A DNA stretch of 64,000 nt from Plectrocnemia conspersa (GCA_009617715.1 VTFK01000188.1:1-64000), one strand, 5' to 3'; counted from the stretch's first letter, positions 48,931-62,701 are shown. Notes: a model not told the origin generated them from the sequence alone. Translations and numbers: made by a program.

Positions 48931-49200
48931 TCTTCCGTTGTAAACTGACCTTATGCATTACAATGAGATAAATTTGTACCAACTGGATAAGTCATTTAGA
49001 TATAATAAATACATACAAAGTAAGTATCAGTGACATCTATATTATATAATTTATAATCAATAAATGCACTTTGAAACAGTAGCCAAATTTTAATAATAGC
49101 GCATTTTTCGAAAAATTCGAGTAGCTGCCGGGAATCAAACCCGCACCCTTAGGGTTATTAGTCTGAAACGTTATGAACTTCGCTATTCCAACTATGTTAT
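48931..49200 (-). repeat. tRNA-derived SINE, second copy
   Basis: Minus-strand head (GAATAGCGAAGTTCATAACG, then GGGTTTGATTCCCGGCAGC as B box) and body match the copy at 11,090-11,325 in order, including TTATCCAGTTGGTACAAATT near the tail. It is diverged from that copy, so the two inserted long ago. Confidence 0.75.
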
Positions 49201-50500
49201 AATATGTTATTGAAATATTACATATAATACCATAAATTGTTTGACGTATATAATAACCCACCTATTTGTAGTAAGAATTTCAACATGACTGATTAAAGTT
49301 TAAACTCACTTTATGACGGCATTGTCATAAATAAAAATATGCTTGCTATGTATTTTATATAAAATTAATGTTTTACTGAACAAACCTCGACAAGACATGC
49401 TAAACTCTGCACAAAATATTAGGGGCGAAATTAATAAATACATATTTCTAGATAATCAACTACAAAGTAATTTAGTATTTTAAAATATCGAACACCAACT
49501 AAACTTAGATTAGGGAAATTGATAACAAGTTTATTTATTTCGGTGGTGTTTAATTGTGATTTTTTAGAGTTAATACGGTTATGAAAAACGCTTAAGAATG
49601 TCTTTATCTTTAAGGTTCTTATTAACAGCAAAAATGCCGTACCAAATTAAAGGCATTGCTTAATTTACAAGTAGTCTATGTGTCATTTACACCCACCCAT
49701 ACAAAAAATTGCACTTGTATACCTATTTTCCATATTTAATTCAATGCCTTATTTTATAGAAAAATGAATAATAAATTGAAATTATATGCTACTTAACTCT
49801 TGCGGTGCCAGGTGCGGAAAAATCCGAATCACCGTATACGGCTCATAAGTGCGAAATAAAAAATATTAGCTTTTTAAAAAGTGCTGCATTTATTTTTAAA
49901 GTCACATAATTAGTAAATTATATAGGAAAAAATGAGGTTAATATATATATGCAGCATAGAATTTATATAAACATATAAAAAATTTGTAATTATATGTTCA
50001 AATTTATTTTATTAAAATAATTCAGCAGTGACAGTAAATTAAAATCCTTATTTTTCCGTATTTGTGAATGTAATATTATATTTCCGACCGTATTACCAAA
50101 TTTTTACTTTCTGTATATGTTAGTGAGTTATATGAATATGTAGTTAAGCTAAAACAGATTATTATTCAAATGTACTAATGAAATTACCCATGCGTTGTAC
50201 AAATATAAGAGGGCATTGCGTGTAGATTTTTTTATATTATATAACATTCAATACTTAAAAGGTATAAATAAATTATTTATGCTACAAGAAGGAGAGCGAT
50301 TTTAAAATTATTTTGGTCAGTACACTACATCTATATTGCAAAGATCCTGGCAGCCGTTATAAAATTACAAAAAACAATTTTTTTAAGATATCTGTCAAGG
50401 ATTAATTTTATTGAATACATAAGACAGCGAGATTAAAAAAATAATTTTTTTGGACAACTTTGCATATTTAAAAGATTATTTTAAAAACAATGCATAAAAA
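49201..50500. other. AT-rich DNA, nothing recognised
   Basis: No exon or repeat end seen. Confidence 0.5.
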
Positions 50501-51800
50501 ACAGGGTTTGCGAAAATCGTGGTAATAAAATAAACGCTTTTAGTTTTCGATATCGCATGACTACGATGCCGTCCAAATACACACGACGCTTTATCTCCAG
50601 CGACGTAGCACAAGTGTGCATAATATTCTTTGAAAGTCGTTTTGACACATAGACGAATATTTGTACAAAAGAAAGAGAGGGAAAAAAAGGCTATTTTATA
50701 CATAGTGCGATAAGCGAAAGTTTCAGGCGCTAAACGCTCTCAGCCAGGGAATCTCGGTACTTTTTAGAGAAACTTTGGCGACCGCGATAGCTTCGCAAGT
50801 ACTAGTGTCGTCAGACTGGGAAAACTTTGAAAAGTTTCAAAAATATACACGTCGATATTTTTCCCGGGGGAGCCCGCGCGTTACGCACGCTTGATGGGAA
50901 TTGTCTTAAAATTGCCTCTGAAATCGATCACAATTTTGAACGTTTAATTCGCCGGAACAGTGTAGTGTGAATATATTTCGGTACGTACATATATGAAAAT
51001 GGAGAGACTCTCTCGCGGGACGACTCGGTTTTATATGTATGTATATATTTTGGAGGTTAACTTTGCGAGAAAAAGTTGCGAAATTGCTTTTTTTATTAGC
51101 ATATTGTGTACCTATGTGACACGACTCTATAATATGCAGTAGGCTTTATGCGTATTTTCTACTCTCACGCTCTCGACAATAACGGAAGATAAACACATAT
51201 CGCATAATAATATAACCTTAATGTTCAAGAGATCGAAACCATCATTATTAGGATTAAGAAAAATATTGCATAATCTGCAAAGAAATACCTTTCCTTTCAT
51301 ATTTTCGTAAGGATTTTAATTACAACAAAATCTCAAGTTTTAAATGTGTATTTTTTCGAATTGAGTTTCATTTTTCTCGACTATTTTCATAAAAATATTA
51401 ATTTAAGGATTACATTAATCTCGAAAATTGACGTTTGTTCGTCAAACAGTACAGACACGACAGCAAGTTTTTCATTTTATTATTGTTTATTACGGTTTCT
51501 TTAAGGATGAGGCTTGTCAAGCCTCTATTACATGCCTCACAGCACCACAGAGGATCACCATTCGTTCCTTGGCCGGACGCTTCCATTGAATACTACGCCT
51601 CATTTAAGATTCTCCGTAGAAACAACCCGCATTGAAGACTTCTGAGACTATGTCCAAGAAGTAGAGTTATCATTAAAGGTTAAACCAAAGCAGGGTCCTC
51701 ATTATAGGTTAAGTCTGCGCCACCTTGTCTTTTTAAAGACGACAATACCAGAAACACAGACAAAACACCGAAAACATATTCTAGACAGAGCGTCGCCGAG
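50501..51800. other. less AT-rich stretch at about 50,510-51,060 and again at 51,490-51,800
   Basis: Both stretches have mixed composition and CG dinucleotides. Frames at 50,476-50,703 (minus) and 51,435-51,635 (plus) carry no domain. A regulatory role or an unrecognised exon cannot be separated by eye. Confidence 0.4.
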
Positions 51801-54640
51801 GGTTTAGGCCCCCAAAGAATGTGTTCTAAAACTATATTTTTGGTGTTGTTTCTCGACAAATATGTAAATATTTATAATAGCAATTTTTGAAAATTTAAAA
51901 GTTTTGCGCAAAATTTTAAAATTCATCAAAGGTGGCATAAACTCTATAGTGACAAATTCATATAATATTTTACCTTTTAGAGGCAAATTCAAGCGATAAT
52001 TCTGCAGATTTGTCGCAATCATAATTAATAACAAAAAATATAAAAAAAGGAGTAAACTCAAATTGAGTTGGTGTGTTAGTGAAATGCTATACCAAAATAA
52101 AAATATTTAAAATAATAATCGTGTTGTATTTAAATGCCCAATTTATAAATAAATACGGTCCAATTTTTTTAAGCAATCCAATAAAAGTTATATTGATATC
52201 AATATTCATAGATTACCAACAAACATCGTTTTAATGTTTTTATAATTATTTAAAAATAGAATATTCACAACAAAAAGTATAAGTGCATTCCACAACAGCT
52301 AAACTGTTCAACATTGCCATAATTGGTAGAATTAAAGCGGACATAACAATTCCACAAATGAACCAAGTTAAATGAGTCATTGTGATGCAAACATCGATTT
52401 GGTAAAAAATATAAATTGATTTAATTTTATTTCTGACTAATAATGCTATACGTTTACATATTTAAGTGTTAAAAATGTATTGCTTCAATTAATATTATTG
52501 TAAATGGAACTTCTGTTTTGTTTTTTTATATAATGTAAATGTTACGAAAATATTTTTAGATTTATTCTTAGAGTAATTCAGTTATTGTGACTGTACTCGG
52601 AACTCGACGACATGGAAAATATATATTAATTTTAATAAAATGACAAAATGTTACTTTTACAACAATGCTGCTATTATTAAATATTATTACCGGTAACATT
52701 TTTATGGGTATTTTTATTCTAAAAATATGTACATGAGCTTCAATATGTAAGTTACTAATATTAGATATTATATTTTAGTCATGTTCGTGAGCACAAAAGT
52801 ATATATTTTTGGACACGTGGATCTATTCATATTTAAAATTTACTTGTAGCTTTAGTGAGTGAAAATAATCATAGCCTATAAATATATAATAAACTACTTT
52901 TACTTTTTGATTTCATATATTTCTATTTATTATTGTAACAAACTAATTTATTTTATTTTCAACTCAATTATAAATATACCATCTAAAGAAGAGGTATTGC
53001 TAATTTTATCATTACATATAATTATTAAAATATATAGAGGTTTTTGATTCCATATAATACAGACTGCAACACATAAAAATCATTCAATTAAAATATGATT
53101 TGTATTCAGTAATTTTTATTTTGCATAATTAACATATTTGCAAATTATTTAAATATATTTTGCAAGTATGTAAGCTATGCAAAATATTTAAATAAATCTA
53201 ATTTTCGTTTATATTATCTAATAAAAGAGATTGATAAATGTAGATGAGATTTTTCAGAGAATATGTAATAGAAATAATCTTTCAATTTATTTGATGTAAT
53301 TGCGCATTTTTGCAGGGTCCAAAGGAGAACCATTTATTGTCCTTTTGAACCTGCCATTTTTTTTGTTTTTATTTTCCAGTGTTTTACAATAATTTTCTTT
53401 CAATTTGAGCGAAAATAAGATACTCAATCATTTTTTTCAAGCTTATGTGCCTTAGACAACATACATAAGCTTGTAAACATTTTTTTATTTGGGAATTTCA
53501 TGTCAAGACCTTCTAGTTATTACATTGTTTTCTCATCATAGCTCCAGTGTTTAATTAATGCACTATTCAAATGAAAAGTTTTATATATAATATATTATAT
53601 AAAAAATCAAATTCAATAAAATATTATTTCTACACATAAAATCGACGCTGAAAGCAAGTTAATCCGCGGATATTTCACTTTAAGCAAAATAAACCGAAGA
53701 GCGTTATTCGAAATAATCCCCGGTAGGGTCTCCAAGGCAGAATATCCAGCATCCGGCGGGAATTGAAAAATGATTTAAAACTGTAACATGTACACATTAC
53801 GTAATACATCCACGTATAAAATCGCGTTTGATTGAACGCTTTATAGAAATGGAAACCAGCGGTGAGTTATTAAAATAAGTTCTTAAAGGTAAGCAAACGC
53901 TGAATTATTAAAAGCAAACAACGTTACGCTTCATGCACTGTTGCTTTCCTTCCACAGAGAAGACCAACGTTTAAAGGCTGGAAAAAAGAGATGATGATTG
54001 CTTTTGTGCGTAATGACATCATTATTTTTTTGCTTATGCCCTTGTAACGCGAAATGACCCGAGACGGGAGAATCGAAACGGCAGCGTTACGCTCTAACCG
54101 AACACTTACCGTTTATCACCCGTAAACTTTGAGCACTAATGTAAAAATTGTTTATTGATGCCGTTTTCTTTTGTATTATGCATGAAAGCTCCGCGAGAAT
54201 GGCGAGGGACCGACGAGCGGTGAATTTACCTAAGCGTCGAGCTAAATATGGGTCAAAGATTAAAAAATTAGGAATGCTCATACTCAAGGGAGATTTGATC
54301 GACAATTATGCAAATACGTTATTCATACTAAATCAAAATTACTGTATATAATAAATCATTATGATTTCATGGTTTTTATGGGATACAGTACATATATTAT
54401 TTTGATAAAAAATCTGCTCTGTGGAAAACGAGCTAAATCAATTTCCACTCCAATTAATTATTTTTATACATCCACCTTTTTGCTCGAGTAGGAGCGATGT
54501 ATTATTGGTCACACTTAAAAGTCATCATAAACATTGACAATAGCTCAACTTTAGCATAGAGAATGGTATATTTTTGATACCGTGAATTTAATTAAAAACG
54601 AATCAGTAAATCGCTGAAAATTGAATTCAAAGAAAAGGCT
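51801..54640. other. AT-rich DNA; less AT-rich block at about 53,640-54,310
   Basis: The 53,640-54,310 block opens short frames on both strands (54,087-54,305 minus, 54,148-54,351 plus) with no domain. Other parts are highly AT-rich. Confidence 0.45.
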
Positions 54641-55470
54641 TCGTGCAAAGAATTCTCAACGATTCTGACTCAACAAAACATCAACGCACAATATACAAGA
54701 TATTGATTGTGAGGCACTTTAATAATATATATTATATATTTATAAGAAACACTAATAAAATACCTGATTGGGGATATATATTACGAAGCACATTATCCAG
54801 GGGCGTACTCTCAGCGACATGCCATCAAAGGGTTGCATTCTGGTGTCATTGTTCTTGTTGTTCCTCTAAGGAGAGCCTCATTCTATGGATGTTTCAGAGA
54901 ACAACGGCATTGGTGTTTAATCGTATGAAGTCAATAAATAGCCCAATTAAGTTTTTAATGGAGGTGCCAGTAAAAGACAAAAAAATACCTTAAATGAGGG
55001 GCCTGACAAGCTAACGGCTAAAAGTAGGCTGTCCTCTCTGCTATGGCTTAAAAATTGTGATATCACTGGCGCTTAATGAATGTAAAGGGTTTCTCGGAAG
55101 CATACAAAAACGTGTAAGTCAAGGATTTCCATATATTTTTTAGGAAGGCCTAAGTATGCTATTTTACCTTGTTTAAATTGCAATTAAATAGCAAGTGGCA
55201 AGAAATGTTAGAAAGAAATTCAAAGCTTAGATTCAGCAAACGTCGGTTTTTGGCGTTGTTTGGTAAACGGTTATTACACGATTTTGTTTTTTTATGAAAA
55301 CAAAAGAACAAAAGTGAAGACGAAAAGCGTATTTTATTCAAAAAAATATTTTTACATTATTTTATTAAATATTTTTTGGGTATTAAGGCCTATTTTGCAG
55401 AAAAATATATACTGGAAAAGCTAACAACAGTTTATTTAAAAAAATATACAAATATAAATCACCATATATA
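54641..55470. other. unassigned region with a 116-codon plus-strand frame
   Basis: The frame 54,643-54,993 contains clustered cysteines and serines (CHCSCCSS) but no zinc-finger spacing, no acceptor or donor pair I trust, and no family match. Sequence to 55,130 is less AT-rich than average and may be part of an unrecognised old transposon. Confidence 0.3.
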
Positions 55471-55811
55471 TGCTTTGCCATATTAATGGGGGCACACCAA
55501 TAAATGTGTTATATCTTAAAAAATCGTGAAAATCGGTCGTATAAAATGTGGATTTCAAGCTTATTTTTAATATTTAGTAAGCCCACTCTTAGCTATAATT
55601 ACAGCTGTAACCCTTTTTGGCATATTGTTAACTAATGACTTTCAGGTGAACGGAGACAATTTTCTTCATTCCTTGTCTTGCTGGAATTGGATGGTAGCGT
55701 GGTCTGTGCCTTGAAATATTTTTCTGTAGAAATCCATTAAAGTGGATTCCAATACTGAAATATGAATGACACTATTCATAATACCCTCGAAAATGTACAG
55801 TTTGCAAGCCA
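55471..55811 (-). pseudogene. truncated Tc1-like element, internal deletion
   Basis: The outer end (TGCTTTGCCATATTAATGGG, plus strand) resembles the inverted terminal repeat of the Tc1 element at 62,702. On the minus strand the sequence continues with transposase C-terminal text MPKRVTAVIIAKSG. After a deletion come GTDHATIQFQQDK-like and ESTLMDFYRK-like segments, then EGIMNS, the same order as the 62.7-kb copy. Everything upstream in the enzyme is gone. The copy abuts repeat family 2 at 55,823. Confidence 0.75.
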
Positions 55812-55822
55812 ATTGCATTGCT

Positions 55823-56250
55823 TCATGGACGCACCCACGAAATGTGTTTACGCCTTAAAATAAAAGCGGTCTAGTTGGACACTACAGCGATCAATAACCA
55901 TAATATAGAAGCACAGTAGTATTATTAGCAAGGTAGAATGTATTGTCTAGCACGCGTCCTTTCCAAGCAAAGAGTAGTTTTTAGGCGATACTAAAATGTT
56001 ATTCGTTCAATATCATATTTATAAACGTTGTAAATATACTGTGTGTATGTCCGACTTTCGAGAAATTTGATCTCCTTTAATTTGTTCAAATGGGCGTTTG
56101 AGTAATTTTTAAATTATAAAATATTGTAAAGGTGGTTCAAACCCCCACAAAATAAAACAATTTAACAATGTATGTTATTATTGTAAAAAATTCTAAATTA
56201 TTCAGGTTTATTTCCCTTAAAAATTTTATTTTAAAAAATAGCTAGTTTAA
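55823..56250 (+). repeat. dispersed repeat family 2, copy 2
   Basis: Opens CATGGACGCACCCACGAAAT and continues TAAAAGCGGTCTAGTTGGAC and CAGCGATCAATAACCATAA, in step with 45,003-45,490. Its position right beside a Tc1 fragment suggests nested or adjacent insertion. Confidence 0.7.
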
Positions 56251-58084
56251 GAATCTGATTTTATTTAGAAAAATTATAAGTTTAATAAAAAAAATATCTT
56301 AAATATTTGCACTGCGTTTCCAATTGGACATTTTAGCATTTTCTTTTAGAAATATAGTACTTATAAGGCAAATATTTTGCTTAAATATTTGTTAAGCGAT
56401 ATTTTTTACGAAAGAAGGCATATAAAATAAAATACTAAAAAAAATGTTTAGACATATTTTAAAATTAAAATTGCTATAACTAAATTTGCGACCGTTCACA
56501 CTACGCCGGTACGGGTCAATTTACGTCTTTCATTGAATTTACTATTGATTAACATGTAGTGAAACAATTAAATTGTACCTCCGTTATATTCTGAACGATC
56601 GGTTAATCGAATTATTTGACAATATTTTTTTGTTGTTCTCTAGAATATTATTTATATGATATTAAATTTAATTAGTTGTTTGCTTGGAGTATATTTTATA
56701 TATGTCGTTGAAGGAGAAAGATAAGGGAGGTGGTAATTTTTATTGCAGGGTAGAGGTAAATTACTCTACTGGCTAAAATAGCTTTGCGAAAGTCTTAAAA
56801 CGGCCCTGGGTGAATGTAAAAAAACTTTTGTAAAAGTTATTTACCAAGTGCTCGCATATAAATAAACATTTTTTTAATATTCAGATTAAACAAAATTTAT
56901 AGAGCAATAATAAATTTACTATGTAATACATTTTTCTATTATGATTTCTATCCGATATTGTTAAAGGTATTTTTTATTGTATAATATTATATTGAAAACA
57001 TTTTTCGTTTGAGAGGAAATTTATACAGATCATTAGCTACTCTATTGCATTGTGTACGCCAACGTGAACCTGGGCTATACCATAACTAAGCAAAAACTAA
57101 AGCTTTCACGTGGGAGCACCTAAAAGTACGGTGCTATTGCCGACGCAACGAGTTTTCAGTCGACGTCGCGCTAACGGTAATATGAAAATTTTTCTAAAGG
57201 CATATCTCGTTTGTGAAAATGTGGCTGAACCGCGAATCCTATACATGTTTTTTTTCTTCTTCCATTTCTCTTCGCGGAACCATTTCACGGAAGCTTTCAT
57301 TCACGTCGCCAAGCACGGTTGGCGTCGCGACGCCGAGGCACTTAAAATAAATGCATGAGATAGTGCGCGAACAATGTGCAACGCGAAATATAAATATCCT
57401 TTGCACAGTTTAGTGTACGCTAAATATGGCCGTTGTGCACGGAGCCATATTAAACTATACCGTCGGCCGTGCAATACGCTCATTGTGTTCTGCCTTAAGC
57501 ATTTTGTCATGAGCTATGTCGGGATGTGCATTATGAGGATATCCTCGTGATGCTGTGGTGCTTCCGAAACGGTGGATAATACAATATTTTTAAAGTAAGA
57601 TATGTTTGTAATGCAATACAATTTCTGTCATGATTTATTTTTCACTATATTTTTAAATTACAGAATCAAAAAACTTGATTAAAAATTAACTATACTAGGC
57701 TTTTTACATATGCAAGCAAGACAAGGTAATAATAATCAACAACAGCTTAATATAAAATGTCAACAACGATTTTAATATTTTAAATGTATTTACTTTACAG
57801 ATCAACAACAATCAGCTGCATTTGAGTGATTTATTGAAGTCTTTTTGCAAAAACTTCTAATAAAACTTTTTACTTTATATTATATTGAATATTGCATTTA
57901 TTGTAAATTATAGAAATAATTACAGATTCTCACTGTTTTTTGCTTTGATTTATATTAAATTTTGTTAATTTATTTTAATTATTTTTTTATTTTTTATTTG
58001 TTTTTTTTTTTTTTTTTTTAAAACAAATACATATAATACTTTTTATTTATTAGATATTCAGTTAAATATGTAAATATATAACTA
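56251..58084. other. AT-rich DNA; less AT-rich block at about 57,040-57,560
   Basis: The block at 57,040-57,560 opens frames on both strands (57,110-57,358 plus; 57,106-57,300 and 57,301-57,510 minus) without domains, consistent with a non-coding island. A long T-run lies at about 58,000-58,020. Confidence 0.45.
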
Positions 58085-58150
58085 TCTGGGGTACCTCAAA
58101 ACAGTAAAAGATCGACGGCCGTACATGTACGGCGAAACCGCTCAAGGGGT
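58085..58150. repeat. short CG-rich island with a 16-bp perfect palindrome
   Basis: GCCGTACATGTACGGC at 58,118-58,133 reads the same on both strands. It lies in a 65-base CG-richer patch (GGGGTACCTC...CTCAAGGGGTA, itself partly inverted) inside very AT-rich DNA. It could be a protein-binding palindrome or a transposon scrap. Confidence 0.6.
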
Positions 58151-59870
58151 ATTATTATATTCACATACTATATATACATAAATAAATTTTAAATGTAATA
58201 AAATTATATGCTGCTCTAATCTGTCTGTTAAAACTTAATCCAAACCAAAACAAATTTACCATTATACCATTATTACATTCGTTTAAGTAAAGTTTGGATT
58301 TAAACCAACAAATGGACATTTTGCAATTAAATTTTTACTAGTGAAAATATGTTTTCACTAAAAATAAACATAGACAAAAATAGTGTGTTTATATTATTAC
58401 ATTAAGAATTCATTAAATGTATCGCATTAAAAATCTAAAACAACATTTTTTTAAAACAGTAATATAATATTTATTAAATAAATATGTTGTTTAATTATTA
58501 AATTTTCTTAATTTAAATGTGATATATTTTAATATAAATAAAAGAAACACTATGGTATAAATATCGTGTCTCTTAAGTATCAAATTCAACATGTTTTTAA
58601 ATTAAAATTTTAAGTTGTGTTTATTGTAAAGTATTAAAAAAATATAAAAAATAAAAGCTGTAACATAATTAAACGTGTTTACGATACGTTGTAATATATT
58701 AAGCAGAAAGTCACAATGCTTTATTCCGTTTTACAAATGGATACATATTGGACAATACAAGTGAAATAAAATATATTTCAACTAGAGAAGTTTATAATTC
58801 TCTATATATCGAATAAGAAATCTCGTATCTTCAACGCTTTAGTTAAATATTAATAAAATTCTATATCAAAATTATGTCGTACGCTTGAACGCAGGTAATA
58901 CTGAGAACATATTGTATATAATATTCATGTGTATTTCCATTTTAATATTAAAAGGAGGTATTCACGCTTCTTGGATATAAGCTACTCTGCTTTTGAGAAA
59001 ATTGTAGCATATTTTAATGTAGTGCAATATTAAAATATCAGTGTAAATAATATTAAAAATAGCATTACCTTTAATAAGTCTGGCGGACACGGCAAACACA
59101 AAAATCGTCGAAATTCACATCTTTTTTTTATTAAAAAGTTAAAAACGTTAAATTTAAAGGAACTTTTGTTGAGCTTTAAAGCAGGAAAGAGTTAGTTTAT
59201 ATTAAGATATTGTTTTACAATACAAATAAATAAAACACGGCCGTCGCGCGTCAGTTTTGGGGTTACTTTTTCGGTTAGTTTTGGTATGTGGAGCGGTAAA
59301 CTGACGCCGGAGCGCGCTTACTCGCGACTGAGAGCAAAATACAGAATCGTCATCGTCATTCTAAGCTTAGAACGTTGCCAGTCGTCGCCGTCTTCTTTCT
59401 CTGAGTATGTAAAAAAATAACAGGATGCTAAAACTTGCATCATGGAGGTACATTATGCACTCGCCCCAAGAAGCAGCGTGTAATTATCTTGCAGCGCCCC
59501 AGACATCGTAAGATAAATGGACATTCAATCGACACGTTAGGAAATAAAATCGGATGTGAACTCGACAAGAGCATTAGATGCAGGATGTAACTAAATGTAT
59601 GTAATGTAGGAAGTGCTAAGTTTATTTAAAACTTTCAGCATTATTAATGATCAATTTTTATTTCACTACAGAGTCCAGAGCATTGTGTTTTGTTATATGG
59701 AATACGTATTATTAACAGCATACAACTAAAATGCTTGAAGTATAGTTGCCAAATATATCTTTGTGACTTAATACAAGATATAAAAAATAAGTCAACAGTT
59801 GTTACTGACAAAATAAATCATTGATATGTGAATCGTAAACATTTCGCATTTAAAACGGATTGATATAAGC
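58151..59870. other. AT-rich DNA; less AT-rich block at about 59,235-59,560
   Basis: The block at 59,235-59,560 has CG-rich text and a TCAGTTTTGG-type motif but no exon. The remaining sequence is very AT-rich. Confidence 0.45.
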
Positions 59871-60546
59871 CAGGGGTCAGAATTTTTTTTTGTGAAATGC
59901 TAAATCAGAAATATTTTTTGCTCGGCAAGTCAAAAGCATATTTAAGGATAGCTTAAAAAAATATAAAAAACTTATTTTTTTAAAAATTTACAATTTAGCA
60001 TTTGCTTGTACATTTTATCTATTATCAATTTTGGTATCTATCGCAAAGTTCTCAAAATACGTGTCTCTAATAATAAACCTAATTGATTGTGATAATTTAA
60101 TTGCATTTTTTGAAATAACATTTTATCAAACTGAGATTCGAAGTTCGTCCCTAATTAGCGTCAAAATTTACAAATGGTAATCTGTTAATGCTGACTTGAA
60201 ATTAAGATTTAATGTCTATTTTTTCCACTTATTTTTTTTTCTGGCTTTGAAAATGAATAGACAAATATCCACAGATAATGAAAGAGATACAAAATATCAT
60301 AAAAAGTACAGGTTTGTAAAATTATACAGGTCACTAAAGACGCTGTCGAATTATAGCTGCGTAACGTCACAACGGAATTCGAAGCAATGGGAGCACTACA
60401 TACCGTCATATTTCACAGTTGGTCATTCCGTTAAAGTGCAAGCTTTAAAGAGGTTAAAAATGTAAAATCTATTCCTAGCTCACGGGCCGGATTAAAATAG
60501 GCAGTGGGCCGAATTCGGACCGCTGACCATAGTTTTCCCACCTCTG
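59871..60546. mobile_element. non-autonomous hAT element, about 676 bp
   Basis: The left end starts CAGGGGTCAGAA and the right end, opposite strand, starts CAGAGGTGGGAAAACTATGG. Just inside the right end is GGGCCGGATTAAAA...GGGCCGAATTCGGACCGC, text typical of hAT termini. The flanking eight bases do not match cleanly (ATATAAGC versus CTATTTAC), so the duplication has decayed or a boundary is slightly off. Frames of 89 (plus) and 66 (minus) codons inside show no transposase motifs. Confidence 0.65.
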
Positions 60547-62701
60547 CTATTTACTATAGTATCTAAATAAATTCTTTATTTTATTTCAATTTGTGTATTT
60601 TAAATTGATTTTGTCAAATATAAGATATTTTACTTAGTATGTATTAGTTTAATTAATCAACAATTACATTGAATAAAGATTTTAGTTACAGCTTCATGTA
60701 AGTAATCAGATTAATAAATGAATAATAATACACCCATAAATAATGCAATATGAATGTGAGAACATTCTAATATCGCATACTAATTGTGCTAATCATTTAT
60801 ATTTAATTATTCAGTCTTGAAAATGATTAATATTATAATATCGAAGAAATAACCATTTATAACAAAACAGTTTCCACATTAATATTTCCACTGAATCTAT
60901 TTCAGATTCTCCATTCTTAATATTTGATTATATTTTGTAATGTTTTCTTTTGATTCTCATCTATATTTATCTATTCGTCGATTGATTCACCACGGCGCGA
61001 TTTTCATCTCGGATATATTTGGGCCCGCGCAGTTTTCTCGTGTAAATCATTGAACGTTTCTAGGTCGACTGAAAAAAATAAAATTGTTTTATTTTTCGCG
61101 CACGTCCGATGCTCTGCCAAAATTCGCACTGCTGGCGAAAGTTTTTCGTTTTTTTGACTCATCAAAACGAATTAATATCGCCGTCGTGACGCAATTGTCC
61201 CGGCTCGTGTTATATGGCACTCGCATGTAAACATTAAATTAATTTGGCTCATTCAAATTACAGTCATCGTGGGACTTATTCACCGTACTTTTTTTGATTC
61301 AAATATGCCTTTTATCTTTAAATATACTTCATTAGCTAATTTTAATAGTATGCGGGCAGATTATCAGATTTCCAAAGCAAAAATTCAATATGCTTTTTTT
61401 TTTAAATAATATTTTATATGAAAAATAAATAAAATTGTACAGAGATGTAAAATCGTGATGGTAAAAGAGACAACCAAATTAAATTCGGGTTTAACTAGAC
61501 AAAACAATATTCAAAATGTGCAGATGGTATTATATTATATACATGGGTTATACACACAAGTCTTGCAAAAATTGTGATTTGTTAAATTTCACAATGGCAT
61601 TGTAAAAATGTACACTTTTGAACCAGTAATGGTATAAATAAATATTTAAAGTTCATCTCAATCTATATGTGAATTAGGAGCAACGTTAGAAGTTATCATT
61701 TCTAATTAAATTATTTGGCAAAGTAAAGAGCTTAATAGATGGGTGCCGCTTGAATTAAGAGAGCCCATTTACAATAAAAGCCTGTCTTTATTTACTATTA
61801 TAACATAAAAACGAACCATTTTTAAAGCGTTTCACACAAAGATACGACAGAAGCGAAATTGCCAGCAAAACAACTTATGGTATCTTAATAAAATGTAGTC
61901 AGTCGAAAACAGTGAATGCCTACTGCAATTAATTAGACAAAATTATAAAGATGCGATTAACTAGCTGATGCTGGCTGTTTATTTAGAGAGGGTGATTGTA
62001 CCACAAAAAATCCTGCTCTTACCCACCATATTCACCTGACCTTGCATCAACTAACTACCACTACCACATACAATTTTTTTTTATTAAGTTGAGCTTTGAT
62101 TTCGACATGAATAAACTCAAAACTGTGGCAATAATTTAAGAGAATATATTGATTAATTTTAATGTTTCTTGTTGGATACAGAATTTTATTGCTCATAAAA
62201 GCAAACTTTTTATTCGAGATCAGACTTTTTATGTATATAAAACGACATAATACAATATGGTATTTTTATTTTCTGGTTTAATATTTAAATACTTATTCTT
62301 GATTTATAACATCCTTTTTTTAAATTGATCCTATAATGTGATTTCTATTAGTTTTTTCCTGAAAATAAACTTTCACATTTTTTTAAATTTAAATTGAATT
62401 AAATTAAAATATTTGTCACCTAACAGTTTACACCAGCGCGCAATGATAGTTAAAAACAATATATTGTATTTAACACAAAATCACATATTGAAAAGATAAA
62501 AAAAATCGTGAAATATTGAAATTAAACCTTACTAATAATATGATATTGAATAGAGGCCTTAAAACGTAAAGAAATTTCTATTTATAATTAAAAGTATCAG
62601 CCTTCAATCTTTGATAAAAACTCAAAATGTATATTTTTTCAATGATTATATCAATCATTAAAAATATATATAAGACATTTTAGGTGTTGGACTGTAAAAT
62701 A
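60547..62701. other. AT-rich DNA; less AT-rich block at about 60,980-61,270
   Basis: The block at 60,980-61,270 is CG-richer and frame-poor. No exon or repeat end elsewhere. Confidence 0.45.
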
